DNA of 56,327 nt from Nitrosomonas sp. (GCA_019745325.1 JAIETK010000007.1:1-56327), one strand, 5' to 3'; shown: positions 7,708 to 16,702, counted from the stretch's first letter. Notes: generated from the sequence alone by a model not told the origin. A program made the numbers and translations.

Positions 7708-9369
7708 ATGCAACCCCATACTTTTCGCCTTGCAATACTAGCTCTGACCCTGGTTGTCGCAAGTACTTTTGAATCATTTGCAGCAACTGAATCAGACGGG
7801 CAGCTTATACCTAGACTGCAAAATCTGGGTACGCACACATTTCCAGTCAGTACACGCAATCCACTGGCACAGCAATATATCAACCAGGGCCTCAATCTAG
7901 CGTATGCATTCAATCATGCTGAGGCGCGCCGCGCATTTCGCGAAGCGGCAAGGCTTGACCCCGGACTTGCGATGGCTTACTGGGGTCAGGCACTCGTACT
8001 CGGTCCTAATATCAACGCCATGATGGAGCCGAACGAAGAGCCGCAGGCTTTGGAAATTATGCAGCAAGCCAAGTCACTGATGATGAATGCTTCGCCAAAG
8101 GAACAAGCACTCATCAGCGCACTGGAAAAGCGCTATTCAGGAAAAACCGAACACAGAACAACGAATGATAAGGCTTACGCGGAGGCAATGCGGGAGGTGC
8201 ATCAGCGTTTTCCGGATGATGCGGATATCGCGGTGCTGTATGTCGAGTCCATGATGGATTTGCGACCTTGGGGCTACTGGATGCTCGACGGTACTCCGTA
8301 TGAAGGCACAGCCGAAATCGTCGCGCTTACTGAAGATGTATTACATCGCAATCCGCAACATCCTGGCGCGCTGCACATGTATATTCACCTGATTGAGCCG
8401 ACCAGTACACCTGAGCGTGCAGAGAAGGCAGCCGATACCTTGCTGAACTTAATGCCGGAGGCAGGGCACATAATACACATGGCATCGCATATTTATCAGC
8501 GGATCGGACGCTACGCCGATTCCATGAAAAGCAATCAATTGGCAATCGCGGCAGACGAAAATTACATTACACAATGTCATGCCCAAGGGTTATACCCGAT
8601 GGTCTATTATCCGCACAACATTCACTTTCTCTGGTTCGCAGCCACAATGGATGGTCAAAGCAAGATTGCAATCGAATCTGCCAAACAAGCTGCTGGCAAA
8701 ATTGACGATGAAGTGCTAAAAGCGATTCCATTGACGGCTATTTTTCGCGTGACACCTTATTGGGCATTAGCCAGGTTTGGACATTGGCAAGAAATTCTTG
8801 AACAACCTGTGCCACCGTCAACCAATCCATTCTTGACCGGGAGCTGGCATTATGTACGCGGTCTAGCATTTGTTGCGATGAGGCAACCGCTACAAGCTGA
8901 GCAGGAGTTAATAGCGCTGCGCAAGATCATGAAAAACCCGTCACTAGACAATCCGCTGTTGTCTAAAAATACCACCAGCACCATACTCAGTATCGCACCT
9001 GAAGTGCTGGCAGGTGAAATTGCCGCTGCTCACGGTCAATTCGATCAGGCTATTGCACACCTTGAAAAAGCGGTTCGCCTAGAGGATGCCCTGGTATATA
9101 CAGAGCCATCAGAATTTCATCTCCCGCCACGCTTGGCACTGGGCGCTATCTTACTGGAAGCAGGTCAGCCAACTGAAGCGGAAACCGTTTACTGGGAAGA
9201 CTTGCGGCGAAATCGTAACAATGGTTGGGCGCTCTACGGACTGATACAGGCATTGCGCGCGCAAAAAAAGGATGATCAGGCAAGGCTTATCGAAGCGCGC
9301 TTCAAAAAAGCTTGGGAGCGTGCAGATGTCACCCTGCAGGCATCCCGTTTCGGGCGCCCGTTACGCTGA
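7708..9369 (+). CDS. Exported tetratricopeptide-repeat protein
   Basis: A 553-residue protein from ATG 7708, which is better spaced from AAGGGAG (7693-7699) than the ATG at 7702. Residues 1-25 form a signal peptide ending ESFAA, so it is probably periplasmic. TPR-like helical pairs are visible at about 50-110 (QGLNLAYAFNHAEARRAFREAARLDPGLAMAYWGQALVLG) and again in the C-terminal third. Several His-rich segments (HPGALHMYIHLIEP, MASHIYQRIGRYADS) lie in the middle. It is the last gene of the TetR-controlled module. The family is seen widely in bacteria without an established function. Confidence 0.8.
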   Translation: MQPHTFRLAILALTLVVASTFESFAATESDGQLIPRLQNLGTHTFPVSTRNPLAQQYINQGLNLAYAFNHAEARRAFREAARLDPGLAMAYWGQALVLGPNINAMMEPNEEPQALEIMQQAKSLMMNASPKEQALISALEKRYSGKTEHRTTNDKAYAEAMREVHQRFPDDADIAVLYVESMMDLRPWGYWMLDGTPYEGTAEIVALTEDVLHRNPQHPGALHMYIHLIEPTSTPERAEKAADTLLNLMPEAGHIIHMASHIYQRIGRYADSMKSNQLAIAADENYITQCHAQGLYPMVYYPHNIHFLWFAATMDGQSKIAIESAKQAAGKIDDEVLKAIPLTAIFRVTPYWALARFGHWQEILEQPVPPSTNPFLTGSWHYVRGLAFVAMRQPLQAEQELIALRKIMKNPSLDNPLLSKNTTSTILSIAPEVLAGEIAAAHGQFDQAIAHLEKAVRLEDALVYTEPSEFHLPPRLALGAILLEAGQPTEAETVYWEDLRRNRNNGWALYGLIQALRAQKKDDQARLIEARFKKAWERADVTLQASRFGRPLR

Positions 9370-9402
9370 GCAAGCACATAGTCAAATGGTTCTAGGCAAC
9401 AC

Positions 9403-9975
9403 TCAATCTCCAGTGCGGCTGCTGCTAGCTTGGATAAATTCGGCGAACCCAGCAAGAAAACTTCGGAGTTGCTCACGTGCTGCCTCATCTACCATTTCAC
9501 CCGATTCATTGAAGACGTGATGTGCTCGTGATATGAGCAACCGTCCACCGAACCATGGACGCATGCCTAATGCCCGTAGCACAGGGAGCCAGGCATTCTG
9601 AGACAGGACTGTGCCAAATCCGCCGGGCGATGCTCCCATCAGTGCAACTGGACGGTCACCGAAAGTTCGTGCAATACTGCTTGGTGGCCGAGATAGCCAG
9701 TCAATCGCATTTTTGAGCACGCCCGGTATGGAATTATTGTATTCTGGGGTAGCCAGCAATAATCCATCCGCAGCAGCAATTTGTTCTTGCAGCGCAATAA
9801 CTGTTTGAGGAATACCTTCATTGACCTCGACATCTTCATCATAGAGCGGAATGCCTTTGAGTGTCGCGATCTCCAACTTGGCTTCGTTCGGCATTAGTCC
9901 TGCGGCCATACGTAGCAGTGCAGTATTGTACGAACCGCTACGTAGACTTCCTGTAATTCCGATGATTTTTATCAT
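9403..9975 (-). CDS. NADPH-dependent FMN reductase (quinone/azo/chromate reductase type)
   Basis: A 190-residue flavodoxin-like reductase. GSLRSGSYN (about residues 10-18) is the FMN phosphate loop and PEYNNSIPG (about 97-105) the second flavin contact. The family reduces quinones, chromate, azo compounds or free FMN. It lies downstream of the HxlR regulator on the same strand and near a pirin gene, a grouping typical of electrophile or quinone stress. The start has only a weak ribosome site (GTGAG). Substrate cannot be told from sequence. Confidence 0.88.
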   Translation of the reverse strand: MIKIIGITGSLRSGSYNTALLRMAAGLMPNEAKLEIATLKGIPLYDEDVEVNEGIPQTVIALQEQIAAADGLLLATPEYNNSIPGVLKNAIDWLSRPPSSIARTFGDRPVALMGASPGGFGTVLSQNAWLPVLRALGMRPWFGGRLLISRAHHVFNESGEMVDEAAREQLRSFLAGFAEFIQASSSRTGD

Positions 9976-10038
9976 GATGTCTCACTGTTATGTTGATAAA
10001 CCTGAAAATAGGCTATTTGCAACGGCACTGTGTAGCAC

Positions 10039-10091
10039 AAGTGAGTTGAGAGTAGCTGATGCAGCTCGTAACACACTTAAAGTACTCACTT
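10039..10091. promoter_or_regulatory. Inverted repeat upstream of the FMN reductase
   Basis: AAGTGAGT (10039-10046) and ACTCACTT (10084-10091) are exact inverses, with a smaller palindrome AGCTG-ATG-CAGCT (10053-10065) between. They lie in the short gap between HxlR and the reductase it may control. An HxlR operator is plausible but unproven; a hairpin ending HxlR transcription is the alternative. Confidence 0.3.
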
Positions 10092-10410
10092 ATTTGCCTC
10101 CTGCATCATAATTCTTTCCCCATTCATCCATCGCATACAGGATAGTTTTAAGTGAATGTCCTAACGGAGATAATGAATATTCAACGTGCGGGGGAATTTC
10201 GTTGAAATTATTCCTGATAATTAATTGGTCTGCTTCCATTTCTCGCAATTGTCGGCTGAGGGTACGGTGAGTAATTCCTGTTAAATCCCTTTGTAACTGA
10301 TTAAATCGCATCGTACCGTTTAATAGGCTATGGATAATCAGAACTTTCCAACGTCCTCCAATCACCTTCAACGTCACTTCTACGGGACAGCAGGCTTCTT
10401 TCTTTGGCAT
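10090..10410 (-). CDS. HxlR-family transcriptional regulator
   Basis: A 106-residue winged-helix regulator. It has CPVEVTLKVIGGRWKVLIIHSLLNG at residues 8-32 and LTGITHRTLSRQLREMEADQLI at 43-64, both standard HxlR signatures. Cysteines at 7 and 8 (EACCPVE) correspond in position to the redox-sensing cysteine of quinone-responsive YodB/QorR-type members. It is divergent from the pirin gene (106-bp gap) and upstream of the FMN reductase, so it probably controls both. Confidence 0.92.
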   Translation of the reverse strand: MPKKEACCPVEVTLKVIGGRWKVLIIHSLLNGTMRFNQLQRDLTGITHRTLSRQLREMEADQLIIRNNFNEIPPHVEYSLSPLGHSLKTILYAMDEWGKNYDAGGK

Positions 10411-10516
10411 TTGACATCCTTCGCGTGGCAGTATCCTTTTTGTGCGTACTTGTAATTAATCCTGACGGTATTAATCTATCACGTAAACACAAAATCTTGT
10501 TGGGGGATAATAAGCC

Positions 10517-11422
10517 ATGCAGACATTAAAATCTGATCCATCCGTTAAGAAGCTGTTACGCATCCAACGGAATACAGATCAGCACTGGATTGGTGATGGT
10601 TTTCCTGTACGCACACTATTTTCCTATTCAGTGCTGGGCCCCATGATCAGTCCTTTTTTGCTGTTTGATTATGCTGGACCCATGGAATTCTCACCGACTG
10701 AGCAACGCCATGGTGTGGGCGAACATCCACATCGCGGTTTTGAAACGGTCACTATCGTGTATAGCGGTGAAGTGGAGCATCGTGATAGTTCTGGTGGCGG
10801 CGGCAGGATTGGTCCTGGCGATGTGCAATGGATGACCGCAGCTTCTGGCTTGGTTCACGAAGAGTTTCATGGCCGGGATTTTGCAAGGCATGGTGGTGTA
10901 CTTGAGATGGTGCAGCTTTGGGTGAATTTACCCGCTAAGGATAAGATGTCGCCACCTCATTATCAAAGCATTCTGGATAACCAGATTCCCGCAGTCAATC
11001 TCCCAGAGGATCAAGGAAGAGTGCGCGTCATTGCGGGTGAATTCGATGGAACTACTGGGCCAGCGCATACCTTTACGCCGATTAATGTATGGGATTTGCG
11101 TTTGACCAGTGATCAGTCTATTAACCTTGCTGTGCCGGATGGTTACAACACATTGTTGGCAGTGCTCAAGGGATCAATTTGCATCGATGATTCGGAAATC
11201 CTCGCTACCGCGGAGGTTGGCTTGTTCGATCGGGCAGGTGATCATATCTGTATCAGCAGCAAACCCGATACCATCGCACTTTTGTTGAGTGGTGAGCCCA
11301 TCGAAGAACCCATTGCAGGCAGCGGCCCATTTGTCATGAATACTGCGGAGGAAATTCGCCAGGCCAAGATAGACTACCAGAGCGGCAAGATGGGCAAAAT
11401 AGCACCAATCCCTTCCACATAA
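10517..11422 (+). CDS. Pirin-family protein (cupin)
   Basis: A 301-residue bicupin. The metal-binding N-terminal cupin is clear: GEHPHRGFETVTIVYSGEVEHRDS supplies H-x-H and a further His near residues 70-92, and ASGLVHEEFH the last ligands near 115-123. The C-terminal pirin domain spans about 185-285. Bacterial pirins include quercetin dioxygenases and redox sensors. Divergence from HxlR suggests induction by quinone-like compounds. GGGGGA lies 11-16 bases before the ATG. Confidence 0.93.
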   Translation: MQTLKSDPSVKKLLRIQRNTDQHWIGDGFPVRTLFSYSVLGPMISPFLLFDYAGPMEFSPTEQRHGVGEHPHRGFETVTIVYSGEVEHRDSSGGGGRIGPGDVQWMTAASGLVHEEFHGRDFARHGGVLEMVQLWVNLPAKDKMSPPHYQSILDNQIPAVNLPEDQGRVRVIAGEFDGTTGPAHTFTPINVWDLRLTSDQSINLAVPDGYNTLLAVLKGSICIDDSEILATAEVGLFDRAGDHICISSKPDTIALLLSGEPIEEPIAGSGPFVMNTAEEIRQAKIDYQSGKMGKIAPIPST

Positions 11423-11486
11423 GCTCACAAATCAGTCTTGTTTCTAAGTTGCAGTCCTTTTAGAAAGCGAAGAATTAGGAATAAAA

Positions 11487-11792
11487 ATGACCTTGGAAGA
11501 AAAACTTAACGACTTAAATCGGATGATTTTAAATGGCGAGATATTGGAATCGATGGATAAGTATTACCATCCCGATTGCATCGTAGTCGAAAGAAATGAT
11601 GTGGTGGCGAAAGGCTTGAAACAAGCCAAAGATCGAGAATCCGAATTATTCGAAGGTGTTGAAGTATGGCTCAAATCCGAAATTGTATCGACCGCCGTAG
11701 GAGAAAACGTCACGATGACCGAGTGGCATTATGAATACAAGCATAAAGATTTAGGCCACAAAAAGTTTGATCAAGTAGCGGTACATTATTGA
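11487..11792 (+). CDS. SnoaL/NTF2-like protein, probably C-terminally shortened
   Basis: A 101-residue protein with the SnoaL-like alpha+beta barrel pattern: an N-terminal helix, then MDKYYHPDCIVVERND, and strands ending in KFDQVAVHY. Family members usually run about 20-30 residues further (a final W-x-G-KIV-x-E strand), whereas this one stops directly after HY at TGA. The last strand therefore seems lost by a mutation creating a stop. Such proteins bind small hydrophobic molecules or act as isomerases; no specific function can be given. Confidence 0.7.
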   Translation: MTLEEKLNDLNRMILNGEILESMDKYYHPDCIVVERNDVVAKGLKQAKDRESELFEGVEVWLKSEIVSTAVGENVTMTEWHYEYKHKDLGHKKFDQVAVHY

Positions 11793-12149
11793 ATACTTTA
11801 CTGTGAAATATCACTTAAAACTGCATTACAGTATGAAATTGAAATAGCTCTACAATTTCTTTCATAAGCAGTTGATAGAAATATCATTGCCATTTTGAGC
11901 GCATAAAATAACCTATTAAAATATAACTGTATTGCAATTGCATGTGCAGATTTCTTTATTTGTAACTTCTGCATTGCATAAAGTAAGCAATTTTATTCAA
12001 GCTAGCTTCCTCGCAATACCAAATCGTTCCAAAAGTAACTGTTAGCACCTCAGTAATACCTCAAATAGATCCCATTTAATCGCAGCAATCAGAACAGGCG
12101 CATTTTTGCGCTTGTCTGCTTTTGCTCGCCCTGAAAAAGGAGAAAAGAA
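11793..12149. other. AT-rich gap with one hairpin
   Basis: I see no gene in this 357-bp stretch. One stem-loop lies at 12094-12115 (ACAGGCGCA / TGCGCTTGT, one G-T pair, loop TTTT), about 35 bases before the next start codon. It could be a leader structure or a weak terminator. Confidence 0.5.
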
Positions 12150-12458
12150 ATGTGTAATCCCAAATCTGTTGGGGAGCAGCGTTCTATTGCGCTGTTTCCA
12201 TTAGGTCAGATCGTCGCCACACCAGGAGCACTCGAAGCACTAGATCGCGCAGCAATCAATGCGGCTGACCTCATACAGCGCCATCAATCCGGTGATTGGG
12301 GCAATGTGCCGTCCGGTGATGCAGAAGAAAACAAGCGTTCGATTGAAAACGGCTGGCGCATCTTATCGAGCTATGCGCTCAGTGAAAATCAGAATCTATG
12401 GATCATCACCGAAGCAGATCGCAGCGTCACCACTTTGTTATTACCCGAGGAATATTGA
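12150..12458 (+). CDS. Conserved mobile-element hypothetical protein (TPGALEAL / LLLPEEY type)
   Basis: A 102-residue protein carrying LGQIVATPGALEALDRAA near the start, a GDWG motif near 50, and WIITEADRSVTTLLLPEEY at the C-terminus. This is a very common accessory protein of proteobacterial plasmids and integrative elements. Public annotations sometimes misname it as a restriction subunit. Its function is unknown. A strong AAGGAG ribosome site precedes the ATG, and a hairpin terminator follows about 90 bases after the stop. Confidence 0.75.
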   Translation: MCNPKSVGEQRSIALFPLGQIVATPGALEALDRAAINAADLIQRHQSGDWGNVPSGDAEENKRSIENGWRILSSYALSENQNLWIITEADRSVTTLLLPEEY

Positions 12459-12547
12459 ATCAATTTCCTTATTAGCTATTAGTCGACTTACAACAAGCTC
12501 TTTTCGGGTGTTATGGGAGCAAAATAAATGAAAACACCCATCAACTC

Positions 12548-12585
12548 GCCTGCCAGTAAACCCAATGCTGGCAGGCTTTTTTATT
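12548..12585 (+). terminator. Rho-independent terminator
   Basis: GCCTGCCAG (12548-12556) and CTGGCAGGC (12568-12576) form a perfect 9-bp stem with an 11-base loop, followed at once by TTTTTTATT. It ends the transcript of the 102-residue gene and separates it from the recombinase pair. Confidence 0.88.
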
Positions 12586-12658
12586 ATTTTTCAACTAACG
12601 ATAACTGATCATTATGACGACCGTGATGATTGGGTTATCAATTACTTAGGAGTTATTT

Positions 12659-12874
12659 ATGAAATTGATTGAGAAACCGGATTCGCCATTGACCGATGCA
12701 GTAGTCGAATTAACCGGCAAAGACGGCAACGCTTTCTTTATTCTGGGGCAAGTACGGCGCGGCATTCTGAATAGCAATCACCCGGAATTGGCTGAAGAAT
12801 TCATGCGTGAAGCCACAGCCAGCGATTATGAGCATTTATTAAGCGTGTGTATGCGCTATGTCGATGTCCGGTAG
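12659..12874 (+). CDS. Conserved mobile-element small protein (71 aa)
   Basis: A 71-residue protein with AVVELTGKDGNAFFILGQVRRGI, then HPELAEEFMREATASDYEHLLSVCMRYV. I recall similar small proteins in plasmids and integrative elements, without known function. TAGGAG precedes the ATG at ideal spacing. The stop lies 9 bases before the recombinase start, so the two form one operon. Confidence 0.7.
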   Translation: MKLIEKPDSPLTDAVVELTGKDGNAFFILGQVRRGILNSNHPELAEEFMREATASDYEHLLSVCMRYVDVR

Positions 12875-12883
12875 GAGTGCGTG

Positions 12884-13804
12884 ATGAAAAATAAACTAAC
12901 CCTATCAAGCAATTATACCCGCAAAAAAGTCCGAGAATATCTGGCAGCCACGCAAGCCAGGAATACCCAACTGGCCTACCAATACGATATTACCCACTTT
13001 CTGAGAAGCGGTGGCAAGATTCCTGCAACACCGCGATGCGTTGCGTCTTATTTGGCCGTTCATGCCAATACATTGTCACTGGCCACATTGAACCGGCGTG
13101 TGGTTGCCATCAATCACGCGCATAAAGATAAAGGATTGAAATCGCCAACCCGATCCGCACTGGTGACTGATACCTTGCGCGGTATCCGCCGCATCAACGG
13201 CAGCAAGCAGCGCCAAGTCATGCCTTTGTTAAAAGCTGATCTGATGAAAATTACGAGAAAACTCACCGGACTGATCGGTATCCGTGACAAAGCTTTATTG
13301 TTGATCGGATTTGCTGGAGCATTCCGCCGTTCTGAATTGGTGGCATTAGAGGTGGAAGATGTGCGATTTGTGACGGAAGGTGTATTGATTCATGTCCGGC
13401 GCAGCAAGACTGATCAAAACGGTATGGGGCGAAATGTCGCTATCCCCTATATCAAAGGCCGTCATTGCCCGGTACGTGCATTAAAAACGTGGTTGGAAAA
13501 ATCAAAAATCAAAACCGGCTCAGTGTTTCGCCGCATGAACCGCTTCGATCAAATAACAGACTATGGATTATGCGCGGCATCGGTAGCACTGATCATCAAA
13601 CAGCGCGTGCGTGATGCTGGTTTGAATCCGGAACAGTATTCAGGCCATAGTTTACGGGCGGGATTAGTAACCAGTGCAGCGCAAGCCGGAGTCAGTTCCT
13701 GGAAAATTCGTCAGCAAACTGCACATAAGTCTGATCTGATGCTGCAACGCTATATTCGTGATAGCCAGTTGTTTCAAAACAATGCGGTCAGCCAAATCTG
13801 GTAG
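12884..13804 (+). CDS. XerC/D-like tyrosine recombinase
   Basis: A 306-residue recombinase from ATG 12884, with GGAG eight bases upstream; the GTG at 12881 is less well placed. The core-binding domain covers about residues 10-105. The catalytic set is complete: R149 (FRRSEL), K175, H255-x-x-R258, H281 and Y290. It lacks the DUF4102 arm domain, so it is a different class from the two P4-type integrases. It is translated with the 71-residue gene before it and the peptidase-like gene after it. It may mobilise an internal cassette or resolve multimers. Confidence 0.9.
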   Translation: MKNKLTLSSNYTRKKVREYLAATQARNTQLAYQYDITHFLRSGGKIPATPRCVASYLAVHANTLSLATLNRRVVAINHAHKDKGLKSPTRSALVTDTLRGIRRINGSKQRQVMPLLKADLMKITRKLTGLIGIRDKALLLIGFAGAFRRSELVALEVEDVRFVTEGVLIHVRRSKTDQNGMGRNVAIPYIKGRHCPVRALKTWLEKSKIKTGSVFRRMNRFDQITDYGLCAASVALIIKQRVRDAGLNPEQYSGHSLRAGLVTSAAQAGVSSWKIRQQTAHKSDLMLQRYIRDSQLFQNNAVSQIW

Positions 13805-13830
13805 CCGGTATGGATGATGAGGAACATATC

Positions 13831-14385
13831 ATGCCCATCCGGCAAGGCAGTATTGATCAACTGTGCGGAGTATATTCCGTGATGAATGCGACGGAACTGG
13901 TTATCGGTAAATTCCATTATGATCGTCAGCTAAAACGTAAAGCCAGTCAACGGAAAACCTTATTCAGTGATTTGATTGGCCACTTAGCCAAGCACGGTAT
14001 GTTGGAAACTGTGCTGACTTCCGGTATCGAACAGATAGACGAAAACGGTTTGATCAATATTGCCGTCAAGTCTGTTAAGAAGTACCAGAAACTAAAACTA
14101 CGAAAACAAATCGTCTTCGATTCCTGTGAGGTGACGATAGATCAATTTTGGGAGAAGTTAACCCAACACCTCGATCAACCAAGTACTGCTGCCATTATCA
14201 ACATCAGTGGTCGTATTCAGCACTGGACATGCGTGAGACAAATTACCCCCGATACCATGATTCTGTCGGATTCATCGGGGATTAGGCGAATTGCCAAGAG
14301 CCAATGCTCGATTGGTGAGGGGAGTAGGGATAGGTATATCCTGTGGCCGACGTTGACTTATTTGTTGTCGGTTGTACAGAAATAA
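13831..14385 (+). CDS. Papain/C39-like cysteine-peptidase-fold protein
   Basis: A 184-residue protein from ATG 13831, which has GAGGAA at proper spacing; an in-frame ATG at 13810 lacks one. The N-terminal QGSIDQLCGVYSVMNA (C12, with Q5/Q10 as possible oxyanion residues), RIQHWTCV (H131) and ILSDSSG (D147) give a Cys-His-Asp order typical of C39-like peptidases. Whether it cleaves protein is untested. It directly follows the recombinase. A degenerate copy of its C-terminal third lies at 16703-16894. Confidence 0.6.
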   Translation: MPIRQGSIDQLCGVYSVMNATELVIGKFHYDRQLKRKASQRKTLFSDLIGHLAKHGMLETVLTSGIEQIDENGLINIAVKSVKKYQKLKLRKQIVFDSCEVTIDQFWEKLTQHLDQPSTAAIINISGRIQHWTCVRQITPDTMILSDSSGIRRIAKSQCSIGEGSRDRYILWPTLTYLLSVVQK

Positions 14386-14432
14386 AGCAAAAACATGGTT
14401 GACCTTGAGAAGTTCTATGGTTAATTTTCGGC

Positions 14433-15683
14433 TCATTCACTGGCGAGATCGGCCAGTACAGTGTCAACAATCCGATTCGCACCATCGCCATCAGCCATAA
14501 GTTTCTGTTTTGCTTCCTTGAGAGGCTTTTTAGTATTGGGATTGAAAGCCCAATGCCAAGCTGCTTCGATGGTCTCGAGATTTGTGGGATCAATCTTTCG
14601 TCCAAAACCGATCTTTTGGAGCCTGTCTGCATTGTCCGCCTGATCGTGCGCCATCGGTACTAGCAACTGTGGTAGTTCAGCACGCATTGCTTCAGCCATC
14701 GTTCCAATGCCAGCATGGTGAATAATCAGCTGGACTCGACTCAATAGCGCTTCAAATGGTGCATAGGGAATTCGACACACAAAATTATCGTCTTGACCCG
14801 GATGTAAAGCTGGTTCAATCACCACAACACGCGCACCATGGCTAACTGAAAAATCGACCATGCGATCCACCCAGATTGGTCTAACTGCCACTGCGGTGCC
14901 AGCAGTAATCACAACAACAGGCTTGTTTCCTTTGCGTAAGAATGTTTCCAATTCGGTCGGTAACAGGCGATCGCGATTAGTCCCGCCTGGAAATCCGGCA
15001 AATATACCATTGACTGGCCAATCTTCGGCTGATGAAGCAAACCATTCCGGAAAAGCATAAATGACACGTCGAGGCGAGTGCAGCCATTGGGAGAATAAAT
15101 TTTTCTTTGGTGGTAGACCGAGTTCCAAGCGAAATGAATTGACATGAGTGCCTATCATGGGATCAGTTACCAATCGTTCTACAGCTCTGATCATGAAGCG
15201 TTTCAAGAACAACGGCCAAGTGGGTGGTATTGAGAATGCAGGCCACTTCGACGGTTGATGCGCAGAGAATATTACTGATGGTGACAGATGGATTGTCGTA
15301 TTGCGGTAACCATCAAGCTCCTCTGCCAAGCGTGCCGCGACCGCAAATGATGAACTTACAAGAATAGTATCGGTAGCGCTCCATCCTTGACGCAAAACCT
15401 GGAATCCTGAGCGCATGGCTGCGCCGTAATAGCGCCATGCAGCCGTGGGTCCCCATAATGGATGCCAAATGTCGCTTCCGTCAAATACTTCTGAAAATAT
15501 CGCTTCGGCACCGATTGATTGAAATACTACCCCCGTGCCTTCCGTAATATGTTTGTAACGCTCCGGAGCAAGCAGTGTGGTTCCGAAGCCATGATCTGCA
15601 AGCTTAGCCGCTACCGATGCCATCGGAGCAACATCACCACCCGAACCGACTGCCATTACTACAACTCGTTTTACCTTACTCAC
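14433..15683 (-). CDS. GT1-family glycosyltransferase (UDP-glycosyltransferase-like)
   Basis: A 416-residue GT-B enzyme starting at GTG 15683, behind GGAGG at eight bases. The N-terminal domain opens with VVVMAVGSGGDVAP, the variant of the GT1 glycine loop seen in sterol- and macrolide-type glucosyltransferases. The C-terminal donor site has IIHHAGIGTMAEAMRAELPQLLVPMAHDQADNA (near 310-345), the usual HxGxGT...P-x-xxDQ pattern. It would transfer a sugar from a nucleotide donor to a lipid or other small acceptor. No partner pathway is nearby. The AraC gene upstream is on the same strand. Confidence 0.88.
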   Translation of the reverse strand: MSKVKRVVVMAVGSGGDVAPMASVAAKLADHGFGTTLLAPERYKHITEGTGVVFQSIGAEAIFSEVFDGSDIWHPLWGPTAAWRYYGAAMRSGFQVLRQGWSATDTILVSSSFAVAARLAEELDGYRNTTIHLSPSVIFSAHQPSKWPAFSIPPTWPLFLKRFMIRAVERLVTDPMIGTHVNSFRLELGLPPKKNLFSQWLHSPRRVIYAFPEWFASSAEDWPVNGIFAGFPGGTNRDRLLPTELETFLRKGNKPVVVITAGTAVAVRPIWVDRMVDFSVSHGARVVVIEPALHPGQDDNFVCRIPYAPFEALLSRVQLIIHHAGIGTMAEAMRAELPQLLVPMAHDQADNADRLQKIGFGRKIDPTNLETIEAAWHWAFNPNTKKPLKEAKQKLMADGDGANRIVDTVLADLASE

Positions 15684-15785
15684 ACTGCGACCTCCACCTC
15701 AAAATACCCTGTACGGTTCAAAGTAGATTAATGGTCGATCAACAGTGAGTCTTGAATGAAAACGACATTATCTGCATTCGGTAAG

Positions 15786-16652
15786 CTAAACCATAACTTT
15801 CGCCGGTTTGAATGCCCAATAACCGGGCGTCTCTTTATTCATTCCGTCTTTGGTCTGACGGGGTGTCAATCCGGTTGCGCGGCGATAGTCACGGGTCATG
15901 TGAGACTGATCGGCATAACCCGCATCGGCAGCCACATTGGCCAATGATTCTTTGTCATTCGCCAATTTAACAAGCGATGCCTCAAAACGTTTGACGCGTA
16001 GCCATTCTTTTGGGCTTAGTCCGAAATTTCGCGCAAACCGGCGTTCAAATTGACGCACACTAATGCCATGCCGGGATGCTGTCTCTGCAATACTCTGTGT
16101 TTCAAGAAGCAGATTAGCCATCATGTTAGCCTCGTGGCCAGGATTTGGGTGCGGAACGGAAAGTGTTGCTAATGCAGATTCCAGAAGGCTTGGCTGAAAA
16201 GTAGCGGATCGAAGTGCGTCGACCACAGCTGGATCGGTGAGGCGGGGTACGTATGCGGCATCGATAATTGCATTCACCATATTCCCCGCATCAAGGTCAA
16301 ACCAGCTTTGCAGCAACCAGGGTTGAAAAACTATGCTTAAAGAATTAAGCGGAGTAGAAGCGAATGTCTTAACAGGGGCGGTGAAGGGGCCGGTCAGAAA
16401 TATACGAGGAAGCGATTCTCCCGAGGCGCTGCAAATTTTTACATCTCCGTTCGTTATTACATTCAAACAGGCATAGACATTTGCTGGCACAGTTCCAGGC
16501 ACGACTGCTGCATTGCAAGCCTCGATATGACGCCAAATTGAACAAACGATAGCAGATTCAAATCCAGATGGTGCAACACTGACGGTTACACTTTCTTTGG
16601 GTCTGGAAAGCATCGAATTGGACGAATATAACTCAGATGACAAGCTTTCCAT
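15786..16652 (-). CDS. AraC-family transcriptional regulator
   Basis: A 288-residue regulator with two helix-turn-helix units at about residues 180-275. The signatures include ETASRHGISVRQFERRFARNFGLSPKEWLRVKRF and NVAADAGYADQSHMTRDYRRATGLTPRQ. The N-terminal 170 residues are a ligand-like domain with no clear subfamily. It lies upstream of the glycosyltransferase on the same strand (102-bp gap) and may regulate it. Confidence 0.9.
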   Translation of the reverse strand: MESLSSELYSSNSMLSRPKESVTVSVAPSGFESAIVCSIWRHIEACNAAVVPGTVPANVYACLNVITNGDVKICSASGESLPRIFLTGPFTAPVKTFASTPLNSLSIVFQPWLLQSWFDLDAGNMVNAIIDAAYVPRLTDPAVVDALRSATFQPSLLESALATLSVPHPNPGHEANMMANLLLETQSIAETASRHGISVRQFERRFARNFGLSPKEWLRVKRFEASLVKLANDKESLANVAADAGYADQSHMTRDYRRATGLTPRQTKDGMNKETPGYWAFKPAKVMV

Positions 16653-16702
16653 TCCTCATTTATGAACAAAAACCGCAGAACAATTGATTGTAGATTTCAT
16701 AA

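Noticed and set aside
12094..12115. Terminator for the SnoaL-like gene
   Set aside because: It is 300 bases past the stop, has a G-T pair and no T-tract; a leader hairpin of the next gene is as likely.
14282..14632. Open frame of 116 codons antisense across the peptidase and glycosyltransferase 3' ends
   Set aside because: No ribosome site and no motif; it overlaps two better supported genes.
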